From the NCBI GenBank assembly GCA_016933045.1, contig JAFGBR010000081.1, forward strand, positions 39,074 through 103,073: 64,000 nt of DNA, in the 5' to 3' direction. Position 1 is the first letter of the stretch; each line of letters begins with the position of its first letter. The notes beneath the pieces are model-generated. The model did no database searches, was not told the origin of the DNA, and saw only the letters and a list, made by a program, of their open reading frames with translations. The position numbers and the translations under genes were made by a program. This DNA comes from Marinilabiliaceae bacterium. Its GTDB lineage: Bacteria > Bacteroidota > Bacteroidia > Bacteroidales > Marinilabiliaceae. This document shows, piece after piece, positions 1 through 10,447 of the stretch.

Positions 1-1041
1 CTGTATTCCGGGCCCTATCTCAGCCGGTATGGAAGGATACAATTCTGCTTCATAGCTTATTGGCATATAATCGGGGAATTTGTGGATATCTTTAAAAAGA
101 TAAAAAGGAGAAGGACTAGGAGGTGCCCAAAATGGATAAGCATATCCTGCTGTAACTGGTATGCTTCCTTTTTCAACGATAGCAGCGTTTCCCCATCCGG
201 TTGCGGTGTAAAGAGGAACATTCATACCATTTTTAATGGCTATATTTTTTAGCTTATCCATATGTTTTTTACCCATCTCGGCATAAGGATTGTGCCCATT
301 GGTTTTTGAGATTTGCTCATGCGTAACATCGGCATTTATATTGGCAACTGTTAATTCTTTTTTTGCACCGGGATAGGTAATTTCCCATGGAGCTGCCGAA
401 TGCTGAAATTCGTTTTCCAACTGAACACCCACAATTGGTCCTCCATCTTTAAAAAGCATTCCATGGCATTGTTTTCCAATTTCTCCATACAGCCTGTCAA
501 CATGAGTTAAATATTGCGGGTCGTCTGATCTGATCTCAAATGTGCGACCATACAACCAATCAGGTATTCCGCCATTGCGCATTTCACCATGACAGAAAGG
601 CCCCATCCGAACAATCAGGAAAATATCATTTTTTTCGCATAGCTCGGCAAAACGCCGCAGATTAAGATTTCCGGTCCAATCGAAAACACCTTCTTCACGC
701 TCATGAATATTCCAAAACACATAAGTGGCAATAACATTAATACCCCCGGCCTTCATTTTTTTTATGGATTCATCCCAATATTGAGCCGGATATCTCGAAT
801 AATGGAATTCTCCAACTACCGGGAAGAAAGGTTTATTATTGTAAGTGATAAAGTAACTGTTTACATCAATCAAGTCTCCATTTGGATTCATCCCACCAAG
901 GTTCAAATGACCCTTAATGATTTCCTTTTCAGGCACATCAATATTGATGGAATAGTTGTTTTGGGCAAAACACCCCGAAAAAGTTACAAATCCGATAAAT
1001 AAGGCAAAAAGTTGTTTTTTTATCTGGCTCATATTTCTCAT
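1..1041 (-). CDS. GH35 beta-galactosidase, 3' end outside window
   Basis: Partial gene: 347 codons stay open to the first base of the window, so the C-terminus lies outside. Residues about 68-215 match glycoside hydrolase family 35: PVVGEFHYSRYP near residue 74, TYVFWNIHE at 106-114, and GGPIVGVQLENEF near 200-212, in which E211 is the expected acid/base. The nucleophile region is not in the window. The N-terminus has a signal peptide with a lipobox-like FSGC at residue 24, so an exported lipoprotein is likely. Start taken at the first ATG (1041); a second in-frame ATG is at 1032. It is the last visible gene of the galactan operon and would remove terminal galactose from oligosaccharides. Family assignment is firm, substrate is inferred from neighbours. 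Confidence 0.88.
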   Translation of the reverse strand, partial: MRNMSQIKKQLFALFIGFVTFSGCFAQNNYSINIDVPEKEIIKGHLNLGGMNPNGDLIDVNSYFITYNNKPFFPVVGEFHYSRYPAQYWDESIKKMKAGGINVIATYVFWNIHEREEGVFDWTGNLNLRRFAELCEKNDIFLIVRMGPFCHGEMRNGGIPDWLYGRTFEIRSDDPQYLTHVDRLYGEIGKQCHGMLFKDGGPIVGVQLENEFQHSAAPWEITYPGAKKELTVANINADVTHEQISKTNGHNPYAEMGKKHMDKLKNIAIKNGMNVPLYTATGWGNAAIVEKGSIPVTAGYAYPFWAPPSPSPFYLFKDIHKFPDYMPISYEAELYPSIPAEIGPGIQ

Positions 1042-1128
1042 AAATAAATATCTTATATTAAGTTACATACGATTATTACAGATTAATTTATTGAAATTTT
1101 TAATCATCAATAATGTTGGTTATCCCGC

Positions 1129-3567
1129 TTATTTGGCATTAATTATCATCGTTGCATCTTTTAATCCTTCCGAAACAGCTTTTAAGGTAATTTTACCTGT
1201 TTTTTTTGCCTGGACAATTGCCAGACACAATCCATTAAAAGCTTTTCGTTCCATTGCTTTGGACGATGATAAATCACTCATATTGCTATTTTCGACACCA
1301 ATAATTTCAGCACCTTCTATTTCAAAATGAATCAGATTGTTAGCTGTGGGAACGAAATTACCATTTTTATCAATTATTTCAACAATAATATGAGCCACAT
1401 CGGAAGGATCGGCTTTGATTATATTGCGGTCAACCGTCAATTGAATTTGTGCCGGTTCGCCGGCAGTAACCAAGCGATAGGTATATTCTTTTCCATTTTT
1501 CTTTCCTTTAGCCAACAGTTCACTGGGTTCGTAAGGTACATCCCACGATAAATGCAGGTCGCCGGTGGATGTATTTACTTTTCCGGCCTCGGGCTTGTTC
1601 CATTGTTCGGTATTCCCTTTTCGCGGAAATTCAAGGTGCTTTTCGCCATACGATTTGCCGTTAAGAAACAGTTCAACTGTATCGCAATTGGTATAGCAAA
1701 TAACCGGAACGATTTGTCCTTCGCGCTCTGCAGGTAAGTTCCAATGAGGTAATAGGTGTAATGTGGGATCTTCTGTCCAAATGCTTTTAAAGAAATAATA
1801 CCCATCTTTTTTAAAACCACAATTATCGAGATACCCCGATGAAGCACCACGTGAAGGCCAACGCCATGATTCACCATAGTAATCGATGCCGGTCCACATA
1901 AAGTCGCCAATCACATAATCGTAAAGCATGGTATATTTCCATCGTTGTTCCACGTCAATTACGCGCCCGTATGAGTATGATGCTTGAATTTTATCGGGGT
2001 TTCGTCCAAGAAAATATGCTCCGCGCACACCACCCATGCCGGTCGATTCGGTAGCAACCACCCTGCGATTGGGATATTTCTGTTTGTCGGGATGATAGTT
2101 GAGTTCCCTGCGCTCGTGCCAGCGATCGGGATAGTTGTATCCCACAATTTCGTTTTCGAATTCGGCAAGATAGGCTTCCGAAGCCGGGTTATCGTCGGCA
2201 GCAATACGGTCGTTTCCTGCTGTTACAAGTCGCGTTGGGTCGGCTTCTTTACAGATGTTAATCATTTTACGAGCCAGCTCCGGACCTTCATCCGTTGATT
2301 GATCGGGAACTTCGTTCCCGATGCTCCACATAACCACCGATGGATGATTTCGGTCGCGGTAAACCATAGCTTTCAGATCCTTTTCGTACCAATCGTTGAA
2401 ATAGAGCTTGTAGCTATAATCGCGCTTTCCATGTACCCATTCGTCAAAAGCTTCGTCCATGACCAGGAAACCCAGTTTATCACACAGGTCGTAAAATTCA
2501 GGAGCCATTGGATTGTGGGCGGTACGTATGGCATTACAGCCTCCTTCTTTTAAAATTTCCAGACGACGCTCCCAAACCCGTTCAGGAACGGCAGCGCCAA
2601 CAGGTCCACCATCGTGATGCAGGTTAACACCTTTCATTTTTACCTGTTTGCCATTTAACAGAAAACCTTTATCCACGTTGTACTCAATGGTACGAATACC
2701 CAGGTTGTTGAATACACAGTCGGTTTCTTTCCCATCGATTAAAATAACCGATTTAAGGGTGTATAAATTAGGCGATTCGATCGACCACAGGAGGGGGGCA
2801 TCTACTTTTATCTCATGTTCTGTTCTAATCGGGCTTTTTGCATTTACAGGAATGGATGTTATCGCAAAAGCCACTTCTTTGCCTTCCATGTCCAAAACAG
2901 AATGCCTTATAACTACATCGTTTACAGCATACGAATTTTGATTTATTACTGTGGATTCAAGATGAAGAACGGCATTTTCATCATCAATCGATTTGGTGTA
3001 ATAAAACACGCCCCATTTTTCAAAATGCAACTGTTCGGTTTCCACCATTCGCACATGCCTGTAGATTCCCGAACCGGTATACCAGCGCGAATTGGGTTGT
3101 TTCGAATTATCCACCCGTACCGAAATTACATTGTCTTTGCTTTTTAGTAATCCGTTTAAGCTATACGAGAAACTTGCGTAGCCGTAAGGACGTTTGCCCA
3201 GATAAGTGCCATTGATCCATACCTCACTATTTGAAAGGATGCCATCAAATTCAATGGCGTAATTTTTATAAGGATTGTATTTAGGTATATCGAATGTTTT
3301 GCGATACCATCCTATACCGGTAGGAAAAAATCCAATGTTCCCACCACCCGGTGCATCTTTGTTATTATCGAGTTCAATGCTCCAGTCGTGTGGCACATCG
3401 AGGGTGCGCCAGTTGGCATCATCAAATTCCGCTTGTGAGGCTTTAGGAAAATCACCGAGTGAGAATTTCCATTCGGTGTCGAAATTGGATATGAGGCGGC
3501 TTTTACTTTGCTGTGCAAAAATCGAAAAGCTGGCAAACAAGAATATAACTGTTATTATTTTTGTCAT
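1129..3567 (-). CDS. GH2 beta-galactosidase, exported
   Basis: An 812-residue family 2 glycoside hydrolase. Order: signal peptide (1-19), sugar-binding jelly roll (about 25-180), Ig-like domain (185-295), TIM barrel (300-580), DUF4982-like domain (about 605-690) and a C-terminal Ig-like domain typical of Bacteroidota GH2 proteins. WSIGNEV places the acid/base at E419 and VVATEST the nucleophile at E507. The reading frame is open further upstream, but the start at 3567 is chosen because it begins the signal peptide MTKIITVIFLFASFSIFAQ and lies 10 bases after the GH53 stop. It should release galactose from oligosaccharides produced by the GH53 enzyme; a glucuronidase or other GH2 specificity cannot be excluded from sequence alone. 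Confidence 0.9.
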   Translation of the reverse strand: MTKIITVIFLFASFSIFAQQSKSRLISNFDTEWKFSLGDFPKASQAEFDDANWRTLDVPHDWSIELDNNKDAPGGGNIGFFPTGIGWYRKTFDIPKYNPYKNYAIEFDGILSNSEVWINGTYLGKRPYGYASFSYSLNGLLKSKDNVISVRVDNSKQPNSRWYTGSGIYRHVRMVETEQLHFEKWGVFYYTKSIDDENAVLHLESTVINQNSYAVNDVVIRHSVLDMEGKEVAFAITSIPVNAKSPIRTEHEIKVDAPLLWSIESPNLYTLKSVILIDGKETDCVFNNLGIRTIEYNVDKGFLLNGKQVKMKGVNLHHDGGPVGAAVPERVWERRLEILKEGGCNAIRTAHNPMAPEFYDLCDKLGFLVMDEAFDEWVHGKRDYSYKLYFNDWYEKDLKAMVYRDRNHPSVVMWSIGNEVPDQSTDEGPELARKMINICKEADPTRLVTAGNDRIAADDNPASEAYLAEFENEIVGYNYPDRWHERRELNYHPDKQKYPNRRVVATESTGMGGVRGAYFLGRNPDKIQASYSYGRVIDVEQRWKYTMLYDYVIGDFMWTGIDYYGESWRWPSRGASSGYLDNCGFKKDGYYFFKSIWTEDPTLHLLPHWNLPAEREGQIVPVICYTNCDTVELFLNGKSYGEKHLEFPRKGNTEQWNKPEAGKVNTSTGDLHLSWDVPYEPSELLAKGKKNGKEYTYRLVTAGEPAQIQLTVDRNIIKADPSDVAHIIVEIIDKNGNFVPTANNLIHFEIEGAEIIGVENSNMSDLSSSKAMERKAFNGLCLAIVQAKKTGKITLKAVSEGLKDATMIINAK

Positions 3568-3577
3568 TGCTGCGTGT

Positions 3578-5590
3578 TTATTGGTTGGTGTAAGTTCCTT
3601 GTAGTTCCGGATAAATATCAATGTTTTCGTTCGTTGCACCATCACGGTCGAACAGGCCTCCCCATCGGGGTGATGTTGGTTCCCAAATAAAAGTTCCCAG
3701 CCCCATTTTGTTCGGTATATTGTGAACAATATCGTTAACCGCTTTCCTGTTTTCGTGGTATTCAACTACAAATATGGGTTTGTTGTATCTTTTTACCAGG
3801 TCGTTAAGGTTGAATTCCAGGTCTTCGAGTGTGCCGTGGTATTCGGGGTAATACGACTGGCCAATTACGTCGAATTTTACATCACGGCTTATAATTTTGT
3901 CGAAGAAAGCAACCGATTCAGGATTTTGACCTCCGCAGGCAATGTGTACCATAATGGTTATATCCGGATCGGCAGCCCGAACCGCTGCACTGGCGCAACG
4001 CAACAAAATACAAAAGCTTTCCATTTCTTCATTCGAATTCACTTTTTCTTTGCCTTCGGGTAGTTTTCCAATGGGCCAGAGCATGCCATTGTTAATTTCG
4101 TTTCCAACCTGAACCATGTCAGGTTTGACTCCTTCGGCGATAAAACGTTTAATGGTTTCGTGGGTGTAGCTGTAAATTTTACCTTCGAGGGCAGAGCCAT
4201 GCAGATCTTTCCATGCCGAAGGTATAAATTGTTTGCCCGGATCGGCCCAGGTGTCGCTGTAATGAAAGTCGAGTAAAAACTTCATTCCTTCGGCCTTAAC
4301 ACGCTTGGCCATTTCGAGGGTTTTTTCCAAACCGCAATAGCCTTCACCGCCTCTTGAGTAGCCGTTTTCAGCATTGGGGTCAACAAATAGCCGTAATCGT
4401 ATCCAGTTGAATTTATGATCGTTTAAAATTTCGAGTACATCTTTTTCAACACCATTATCGATGTATTTTTTGCCCCGGGCTTCTTCTTGCGGAACAAATG
4501 AGATATCGGCACCAATAACCGGTTTTTCAATGCTTACTGTCCGTTCAAAAGGTGGTTCAACATCAGGCTTAAAGTCAGGGTTTGAATACTGATTATATAT
4601 TTCGTTGTTTATAGCAAAAACCTCCTCCGATGGTTTCCCTTCGCGATTAAACAACACACGGCCAGGCTCCCAGGCCATAGTGCCAAAACCCAAATTGTTG
4701 GGTACTGAACGAACAATGTCGTTTATAATCTTTATATTTTCGGTATTGGCTCCATATTCGCATACACAAACTGGCTTATTGTAACGGCTCGAAAGGTCGT
4801 AAATATTGGCTTTCAAGTCGTTGTAGGTTTCGTGCCAACGCTCGTAGTACGATAAGCCAATAACATCAAACTCAGCGCCGTATGTATTCATTTTATCCAA
4901 AAACTGGCGGCACAGCGTGTTTTGACCTCCCAGTGCCAGGTGAACCATAAGTTTGGCATCGGGTAATACCTCGTTTACGGCCTGCTGTCCTGCTTTGTAA
5001 AGTCCCATAAGGGCAGCCCAGTTCTCTTCGGTGGCATTATCCATTACTCTTCCATCGGGCCAAACCATCCCGTGGTTTATTTCATTGCCAACCTGAACCA
5101 TTTTAGGTGCAACGCCTGCTTCGTTTAAGGTTGTTAGTACCTCTTTGGTATATTCATAAAGTTTGTTTTCAAGTTCTTTACCTTTTAAACCTTCCCATTC
5201 CAAAGGTTTAAATTGCTTATCCGGATCGGCCCAGGTATCGCTGTAGTGAAAGTCGAGGGTAAAATCCATACCAACTGCTTTAATTCGTTTGGCCATTTCA
5301 AGGGTTTTTCCCAAACCACAATAATCGCCGCCACCTCTGGAGTAACCATTTTCAGCATTCGGATCAACAAATATTCGCAAGCGGATATTATCGAAATGAT
5401 TGTCGGCCATGATCTGGCAAATATCTTTTTTTATATTGTTTTCATCGTAATAGGCACCTCCGCGTGCTTCCATTTGGGGAACAAAGGAGATATCGGCACC
5501 TATGCTGTGTTGTGTGTTTTGTTTACAACTCACAATAGCTAAGCAGCATGCAAGTCCTAATATTAGACTTGTTGTTTTTTTTGTTTTCAT
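3578..5590 (-). CDS. double-domain GH53 endo-beta-1,4-galactanase lipoprotein
   Basis: A 670-residue protein with two complete arabinogalactan endo-1,4-galactanase (GH53) catalytic domains in tandem, residues about 29-340 and 357-668. Each starts with IGADISFVPQ and keeps FVDPNAENGYSRGG, DFHYSDTWADP and both catalytic glutamates: E170 (VQVGNEIN) and E278 (CVCEYG) in the first, E498 and E610 in the second. The N-terminus is a lipoprotein signal (LAIVSC, Cys22), suggesting a surface-anchored enzyme that cuts pectic galactan. Start set at ATG 5590 for that signal; the open frame extends to 5701 without a better start. GH53 proteins usually have a single catalytic domain of about 350 residues, so the duplication is unusual. 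Confidence 0.92.
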   Translation of the reverse strand: MKTKKTTSLILGLACCLAIVSCKQNTQHSIGADISFVPQMEARGGAYYDENNIKKDICQIMADNHFDNIRLRIFVDPNAENGYSRGGGDYCGLGKTLEMAKRIKAVGMDFTLDFHYSDTWADPDKQFKPLEWEGLKGKELENKLYEYTKEVLTTLNEAGVAPKMVQVGNEINHGMVWPDGRVMDNATEENWAALMGLYKAGQQAVNEVLPDAKLMVHLALGGQNTLCRQFLDKMNTYGAEFDVIGLSYYERWHETYNDLKANIYDLSSRYNKPVCVCEYGANTENIKIINDIVRSVPNNLGFGTMAWEPGRVLFNREGKPSEEVFAINNEIYNQYSNPDFKPDVEPPFERTVSIEKPVIGADISFVPQEEARGKKYIDNGVEKDVLEILNDHKFNWIRLRLFVDPNAENGYSRGGEGYCGLEKTLEMAKRVKAEGMKFLLDFHYSDTWADPGKQFIPSAWKDLHGSALEGKIYSYTHETIKRFIAEGVKPDMVQVGNEINNGMLWPIGKLPEGKEKVNSNEEMESFCILLRCASAAVRAADPDITIMVHIACGGQNPESVAFFDKIISRDVKFDVIGQSYYPEYHGTLEDLEFNLNDLVKRYNKPIFVVEYHENRKAVNDIVHNIPNKMGLGTFIWEPTSPRWGGLFDRDGATNENIDIYPELQGTYTNQ

Positions 5591-5618
5591 TATTATTGGT
5601 TTCTTTAAGGTAATTCTT

Positions 5619-6515
5619 TTAGGGTAAATTCTTTTTTTCAACCGTCCAAACAGGCGATTGGGCAAGTCCGCAAGGATTACCGGTAAACATTTTTCCGGCA
5701 TCTGAATCTTCTTTTAACTGCCATTTATACCATTCGATTGCCACTCTGGCAAATTCGCCTCCATGTGGTTTACTATATGTTCCTCCATGTCCAACGTCCA
5801 TGTTGGCAACAAATACCGGCACATGAATGATACGCTTGAAATCGTCCATGCCGTTATGGTAGGCGATATCCGATTCTCCTCCTAATAAATATAGGGTAGG
5901 GGTATGTAATTTTAAAAGGTGTTCTTTTTTAAGTTGTGGCATACCGCTGAGCCCATCGCCTGAATTAGGCAAAATACCACTGTTGCAAACAATAAGGGTT
6001 TTAATCCGGGAATCGGGGGCTGCTTCGAGAGCTTGTAAACCACCGCATGACATGCCATTAACTGCAATATTAGCAACATCTATCTTGTTATAATAAGGGC
6101 TTTTTTTATTGCTATTTTGAGCTATTGCCCAGTCAATGGCATCAGTCAGTTGCAACGATGTTGATTTTTCATTTTCTTTTATGCTTTCTTTAGGCATGAT
6201 ACCAATAGCAATAACTAAAAATCCATGCGAAGCAACTTCACTAAGAAAGTTTACATGTTCCCATGGCGAATTGGCACAAGCACCGTTTCCCCATACAATA
6301 ATGGGTAGTGGGTTGTTTTTGTTAAAAACAGATATGTTCTCAGGTCTGAAAATGGTGTGTGTTGGAAGATCGGAATCGGATTGCATAATGGCTGTATATT
6401 TTCCAGTTCCTCCATCTTCAATGATTTGGTTAACTATTCGTTGCTTATTAATTAAACTCAATGAAATAACTCCAAATATTACCGAAATACAAATTGCAAC
6501 ATATATTTTTCTCAT
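5619..6515 (-). CDS. exported alpha/beta hydrolase
   Basis: A 298-residue alpha/beta-hydrolase-fold protein with an N-terminal hydrophobic signal or anchor (residues 4-22). A serine nucleophile is seen at S156 in NGMSCGGLQ, an acid at D216 in GGESDIAY and a histidine at H243 in VGHGG; the oxyanion region is IIVWGNGAC (72-80). It is the first gene of the galactan operon, 28 bases before the GH53 gene. Its likely role is an esterase acting on substituents of pectic glycans, inferred only from position. It resembles dienelactone-hydrolase or cutinase-like families, and the substrate is unknown. GC content falls toward its 5' end, where the GC-richer block stops. Confidence 0.75.
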   Translation of the reverse strand: MRKIYVAICISVIFGVISLSLINKQRIVNQIIEDGGTGKYTAIMQSDSDLPTHTIFRPENISVFNKNNPLPIIVWGNGACANSPWEHVNFLSEVASHGFLVIAIGIMPKESIKENEKSTSLQLTDAIDWAIAQNSNKKSPYYNKIDVANIAVNGMSCGGLQALEAAPDSRIKTLIVCNSGILPNSGDGLSGMPQLKKEHLLKLHTPTLYLLGGESDIAYHNGMDDFKRIIHVPVFVANMDVGHGGTYSKPHGGEFARVAIEWYKWQLKEDSDAGKMFTGNPCGLAQSPVWTVEKKNLP

Positions 6516-6563
6516 AAATATTAAATTTTTGGATTTAATTATGGGTTATAATTGTTTTATAAA

Positions 6564-6595
6564 CAAAAATAGTCAGCACTTAAGTTCACAAACAA
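6564..6595 (-). promoter_or_regulatory. candidate promoter of galactan operon
   Basis: On the minus strand TATTTTTG (6571-6564) fits the Bacteroidota -7 box TAnnTTTG, with TTG (6595-6593) 21 bases upstream. It lies about 50 bases before the hydrolase start. The 328-base divergent gap 6516-6843 shows no gene. Confidence 0.4.
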
Positions 6596-6811
6596 CAAAT
6601 TTCAGACAATTAAAGCAATTATTAAGGCACTATAAAATATTTCAAACCAATAATTTCATTATAATAAAATATATGAATTAAAGTCCGATAAAACTCGTAT
6701 AGTAAATTATAACTACCTCTATATTATCTTCATCCGTGTTTGCACACCTCAGGTTAAAGTTCGTATCACATTAAATAATATATATTCATAAAACATTTTT
6801 CTTTTTTTACC

Positions 6812-6819
6812 TAAATTTG
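6812..6819 (+). promoter_or_regulatory. candidate -7 box of selU-selD
   Basis: TAAATTTG matches the Bacteroidota TAnnTTTG box 24 bases before the selU ATG. I see no good -33 partner, so the assignment rests on the -7 motif and position. Confidence 0.35.
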
Positions 6820-6843
6820 CGCTTTCGATAAATTAAAACCGGC

Positions 6844-7875
6844 ATGAATAAAAATATCACAATAACAGAGTATTATGATAGTTATCAGCATTTACCTGTA
6901 ATTGATGTACGTTCTCCGGGAGAATATGATAAAGGACACATTCCAAACGCCATAAATATTCCACTTTTTTTAAACGAAGAACGAGCACATATTGGTACTG
7001 TATACAAACAAATAGGTCAAAAAGAAGCAATTGAACTTGGATATGTTTACGTTAATCCGAAATTACAATATTATATTGATGAATCATTAGCAATAGCTCC
7101 AAATAAACAAGTCGTAATTCATTGCTGGCGTGGAGGTATGCGTAGTGCTGCCTTTGCCGATCATTTAAGAAATAATGGATTTAATAATGTATTAGTTATT
7201 AAAGGAGGTTATAAATCATATCGTAACTATGTACTTTCTTCATTCGATATCGATGTTGATTTGAAAGTAATAGGTGGATATACAGGTAGCGGAAAAACAA
7301 AAATTTTAAAAGAACTCGAAAAAAGAGGTGAACAAGTTATTGACTTAGAAAAAATAGCAAACCACAAAGGAAGTGCCTTTGGTAGTATAGGAGAAGCAGT
7401 TCAGCCTACAATTGAACAATTCGAAAATAACCTTTCAGAAAAATGGCACCAACTTAATTTCTCAAAACCAGTATTTATAGAGGATGAGAGCCATAACATA
7501 GGACAAATTCAAATACCAATGAACCTGTTTAATAAAATTAGATCATCAATAGTATATTTTTTAGATATTCCTAAAGAACCCAGAGCTAAATTATTAGTTG
7601 GCGATTATGCTATATGCGAAAACACTTTATTAGAGCAGGCAATAAATAAAATATCACGTCGTCTTGGCGGATTAAATACCAAATTAGCATTAGAATCGTT
7701 ACATTCCGAAAACTATTTCGATGTAGCTATGATAACATTAAAATATTACGACAAGTCATACATGAACGGTTTATTAAGCAGAGCAAAAGAAAAGATAATC
7801 ACAATTCCGTTGTCGGGTGTTAACGCATCGACAAACGCCGAATATATTTTAAACAAAATTTACAATACTAAATAA
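6844..7875 (+). CDS. selU: tRNA 2-selenouridine synthase
   Basis: SelU (MnmH) replaces the sulfur of 2-thiouridine at the wobble base of certain tRNAs with selenium from selenophosphate, through a geranylated intermediate. The 343-residue protein has the family architecture: an N-terminal rhodanese domain (about 1-130) with active-site C94 in HCWRGGMRS, and a P-loop domain with GYTGSGKT at 145-152. The stop overlaps the selD start by one base (TAATG), which indicates translational coupling to the enzyme that makes its selenium donor. Length and motifs are normal for the family. Confidence 0.95.
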   Translation: MNKNITITEYYDSYQHLPVIDVRSPGEYDKGHIPNAINIPLFLNEERAHIGTVYKQIGQKEAIELGYVYVNPKLQYYIDESLAIAPNKQVVIHCWRGGMRSAAFADHLRNNGFNNVLVIKGGYKSYRNYVLSSFDIDVDLKVIGGYTGSGKTKILKELEKRGEQVIDLEKIANHKGSAFGSIGEAVQPTIEQFENNLSEKWHQLNFSKPVFIEDESHNIGQIQIPMNLFNKIRSSIVYFLDIPKEPRAKLLVGDYAICENTLLEQAINKISRRLGGLNTKLALESLHSENYFDVAMITLKYYDKSYMNGLLSRAKEKIITIPLSGVNASTNAEYILNKIYNTK

Positions 7876-8915
7876 TGGATATAAACACTATAAAATTAAC
7901 ACATTTTAGCCATGGAGCTGGTTGCGGATGCAAAATATCACCTGTAGTACTCGACTCAATATTAAAAACAAATATTTCTCCCTTATCAGATAAAAATTTA
8001 ATTGTTGGAAATGACACAAAAGATGATGCTGCTGTTTACGATATCGGAAACGGCATGGGAATTATAAGCACCACCGATTTTTTTATGCCCATTGTAGATG
8101 ACCCATTTACCTTTGGAAAAATTGCTGCTACAAATGCTATCAGCGATGTATATGCTATGGGGGGACAACCTATGATGGCAATAGCAATTTTAGGATGGCC
8201 GGTTGACAAATTGTCGCCCGATATAGCCCAAAGAGTTTTAGAAGGAGGTAGAGATACCTGTCGAGAAGCCGGAATTCCATTAGCCGGAGGTCATAGCATT
8301 GACAGTCCGGAACCAATATTTGGGTTAGCTGTTACCGGAAGTGTTGATTTAAATAAGCTTAAACGCAATAACACTGCAACAGAAGGTTGTCTTTTATACC
8401 TCACAAAACCTCTTGGAGTTGGTATTTTAACAACTGCACAAAAAAAAGGAGTTTTAAAAAATGAGCACTCACATATAGCTCCTGAATCGATGTGTAAACT
8501 TAATAACATTGGACTGGAACTTTCGAAAATAAAAGGTGTTAAAGCCATGACCGATGTAACAGGTTTTGGTTTATTAGGTCATTTAAGTGAAATGTGTGAA
8601 GGAAGTAAGTTAACTGCTCATATAAGTTACAATTCAATTCCAAAATTTCCAATGATACAGGAGTATGTAAACATGAAATGTATTCCGGGTGGAACATTCA
8701 GGAACTGGGATAGTTATGGTAATTCAATTCATTTAAAAAATGAATACCTAAAAAATATTCTGTGCGACCCTCAAACAAGCGGGGGACTGCTTATAGCTGT
8801 AGAAAAAGAAGCTACTAAAGAAGTTGAAAATATTTTATTAAAACATTTGTTTCAAAACACACCAATTGGATATTTATCAAAAAAGGAAGAAAAACTAATT
8901 TTTGTTAATGATTAA
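7875..8915 (+). CDS. selD: selenophosphate synthase
   Basis: SelD makes selenophosphate from selenide and ATP. The 346-residue protein starts with the glycine-rich catalytic loop GAGCGCK: C17 and K20 fall at the same positions as the catalytic residues of the E. coli enzyme, and Cys rather than Sec is encoded. [11 protein letters not shown] and the AIRS-type ATP-binding segments [11 protein letters not shown] and DPQTSGG follow. Coupled to selU. No selA, selB or selC is seen in the window, so use for tRNA modification is the supported role; selenoprotein synthesis is not shown. Confidence 0.96.
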   Translation: MDINTIKLTHFSHGAGCGCKISPVVLDSILKTNISPLSDKNLIVGNDTKDDAAVYDIGNGMGIISTTDFFMPIVDDPFTFGKIAATNAISDVYAMGGQPMMAIAILGWPVDKLSPDIAQRVLEGGRDTCREAGIPLAGGHSIDSPEPIFGLAVTGSVDLNKLKRNNTATEGCLLYLTKPLGVGILTTAQKKGVLKNEHSHIAPESMCKLNNIGLELSKIKGVKAMTDVTGFGLLGHLSEMCEGSKLTAHISYNSIPKFPMIQEYVNMKCIPGGTFRNWDSYGNSIHLKNEYLKNILCDPQTSGGLLIAVEKEATKEVENILLKHLFQNTPIGYLSKKEEKLIFVND

Positions 8916-8944
8916 TTTTAAAAAATCAATAATACTTTTTTAAT

Positions 8945-10282
8945 ATGATTCAAAAACTAAGACATTCAATTGAACAAATAGATATTTTAAAATATTTAAT
9001 CCGTTGGATTGTTTTAGTTATCCCGGTTGCTATTGTAACAGGATCTGCTATTGCTTTATTTCTATTTTTACTTGATAAGGCTACACTATTACGATGGCAA
9101 TACGAATGGCTTATTTATTTACTTCCATTTGCAGGTGTAATTATAGTAGCATTATATCGTTTCAAAGGCAAAAATGCCGAAGCAGGCAACAACCTTGTAA
9201 TGGACGAAATTCATAAACCGGGTGGGGGTATTCCCTTCCGGATGGCTCCTTTTGTACTTTTTACAACTGTTGCAACCCATCTGTTTGGTGGCTCAGCCGG
9301 ACGTGAAGGTACTGCCGTTCAAATTGGAGGCAGCATGGCAAATTTTATTGGGAAAATATTTAAGCTAAAGCCCGATGATTTACGTATTTTACTCATATCG
9401 GGAATTGCAGCCGGCTTCGGAGCCGTTTTCGGAACCCCGGTGACTGGTGCTATATTTGCCATTGAAGTACTTACTATAGGTAGAATTAAATATGATGCTG
9501 TTATACCGGCACTTATGGCTTCGATTATTGCCGATATTGTTTGTTCTGCTTACGGAATTGGACACACACATTATCACATCGACTATCATTTAAACCCAAT
9601 TAATACTGAATCATTTTTTCATTTCGATGCAAAACTATTATTATCGGCTCTATTTGGTGGTATAGTTTTTGGTTTGGCAAGTTTTTTATTCTCCGAAATT
9701 TCTCATGGTATTAAAACTATATCGAATAAATACATTACAAAAAAACTAATAATACCTTTTATTGGTGGTATTGTTGTACTTGGCATTTCATTTATATTAG
9801 GTACAAAAGACTATTTAGGTCTAGGAGTTACAACCTCTGATGGCACTGGCGTAAGCATTGTAAATGCCTTTAAAACAGGTGGAGCAGAGCCTTTTAGCTG
9901 GTTTTGGAAATTATTACTAACTGCAATAACACTTAGTACAGGTTTTAAAGGTGGAGAAGTAACTCCTTTATTTTTTATTGGTGCTACCTTGGGGAACTCA
10001 TTTGCTGTATTAACAGGAAACCCAATAGATTTATTTGCTGGTCTTGGTTTTATTGCTGTTTTTGCTGGTGCAACTAACACCCCTCTGGCTTGTACAATTA
10101 TGGGTGTTGAATTATTTGGAGGCGAACATATTCTTTATTACGCAGTAGCTTGTTTTGTGGCTTACTATTTCAGTGGTCATTCAGGTATATACGGATCTCA
10201 ACGTATTAGTGTATTTAAAGCTAATTTCAAACATCTTTACGATCGTGGAGATACTTTATCTAATATTCGAAAAAACAGATAA
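8945..10282 (+). CDS. CLC-F type fluoride/proton antiporter
   Basis: A 445-residue membrane protein of the CLC superfamily with about ten hydrophobic helices. Three features point to the fluoride-exporting CLC-F branch rather than chloride CLCs: the GREGT form of the gating motif (GGSAGREGT, gating glutamate E121) instead of GREGP, an Asn in AEAGNNL (N82) where chloride CLCs have the chloride-coordinating Ser motif, and the overall short protein without CBS domains. [12 protein letters not shown] follows. It is 29 bases after selD, so probably cotranscribed. I see no fluoride riboswitch in that short gap. Subtype is inferred from motif memory, the CLC family itself is certain. Confidence 0.82.
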   Translation: MIQKLRHSIEQIDILKYLIRWIVLVIPVAIVTGSAIALFLFLLDKATLLRWQYEWLIYLLPFAGVIIVALYRFKGKNAEAGNNLVMDEIHKPGGGIPFRMAPFVLFTTVATHLFGGSAGREGTAVQIGGSMANFIGKIFKLKPDDLRILLISGIAAGFGAVFGTPVTGAIFAIEVLTIGRIKYDAVIPALMASIIADIVCSAYGIGHTHYHIDYHLNPINTESFFHFDAKLLLSALFGGIVFGLASFLFSEISHGIKTISNKYITKKLIIPFIGGIVVLGISFILGTKDYLGLGVTTSDGTGVSIVNAFKTGGAEPFSWFWKLLLTAITLSTGFKGGEVTPLFFIGATLGNSFAVLTGNPIDLFAGLGFIAVFAGATNTPLACTIMGVELFGGEHILYYAVACFVAYYFSGHSGIYGSQRISVFKANFKHLYDRGDTLSNIRKNR

Positions 10283-10447
10283 ACTATTTCTTTAATTCTT
10301 TTTCAATACCTAAACACATATTTTTAATACAATAAAAGGTGTTTTTTACTTTTTTTCATAAAATTTAAATTTTATTGCCATTCAAATCACTCATTCTATT
10401 ATTTTTATACATCTCAATTCTAAATTGATAACTAAAAACACAATAAA

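Noticed and set aside
3568..3765. N-terminal extension of the GH2 protein by 66 residues
   Set aside because: The added part is inside the GH53 gene in another frame and lies before a normal signal peptide.
8916..8944. Fluoride riboswitch before the CLC gene
   Set aside because: Only 29 bases separate the genes, too short for the crcB motif.
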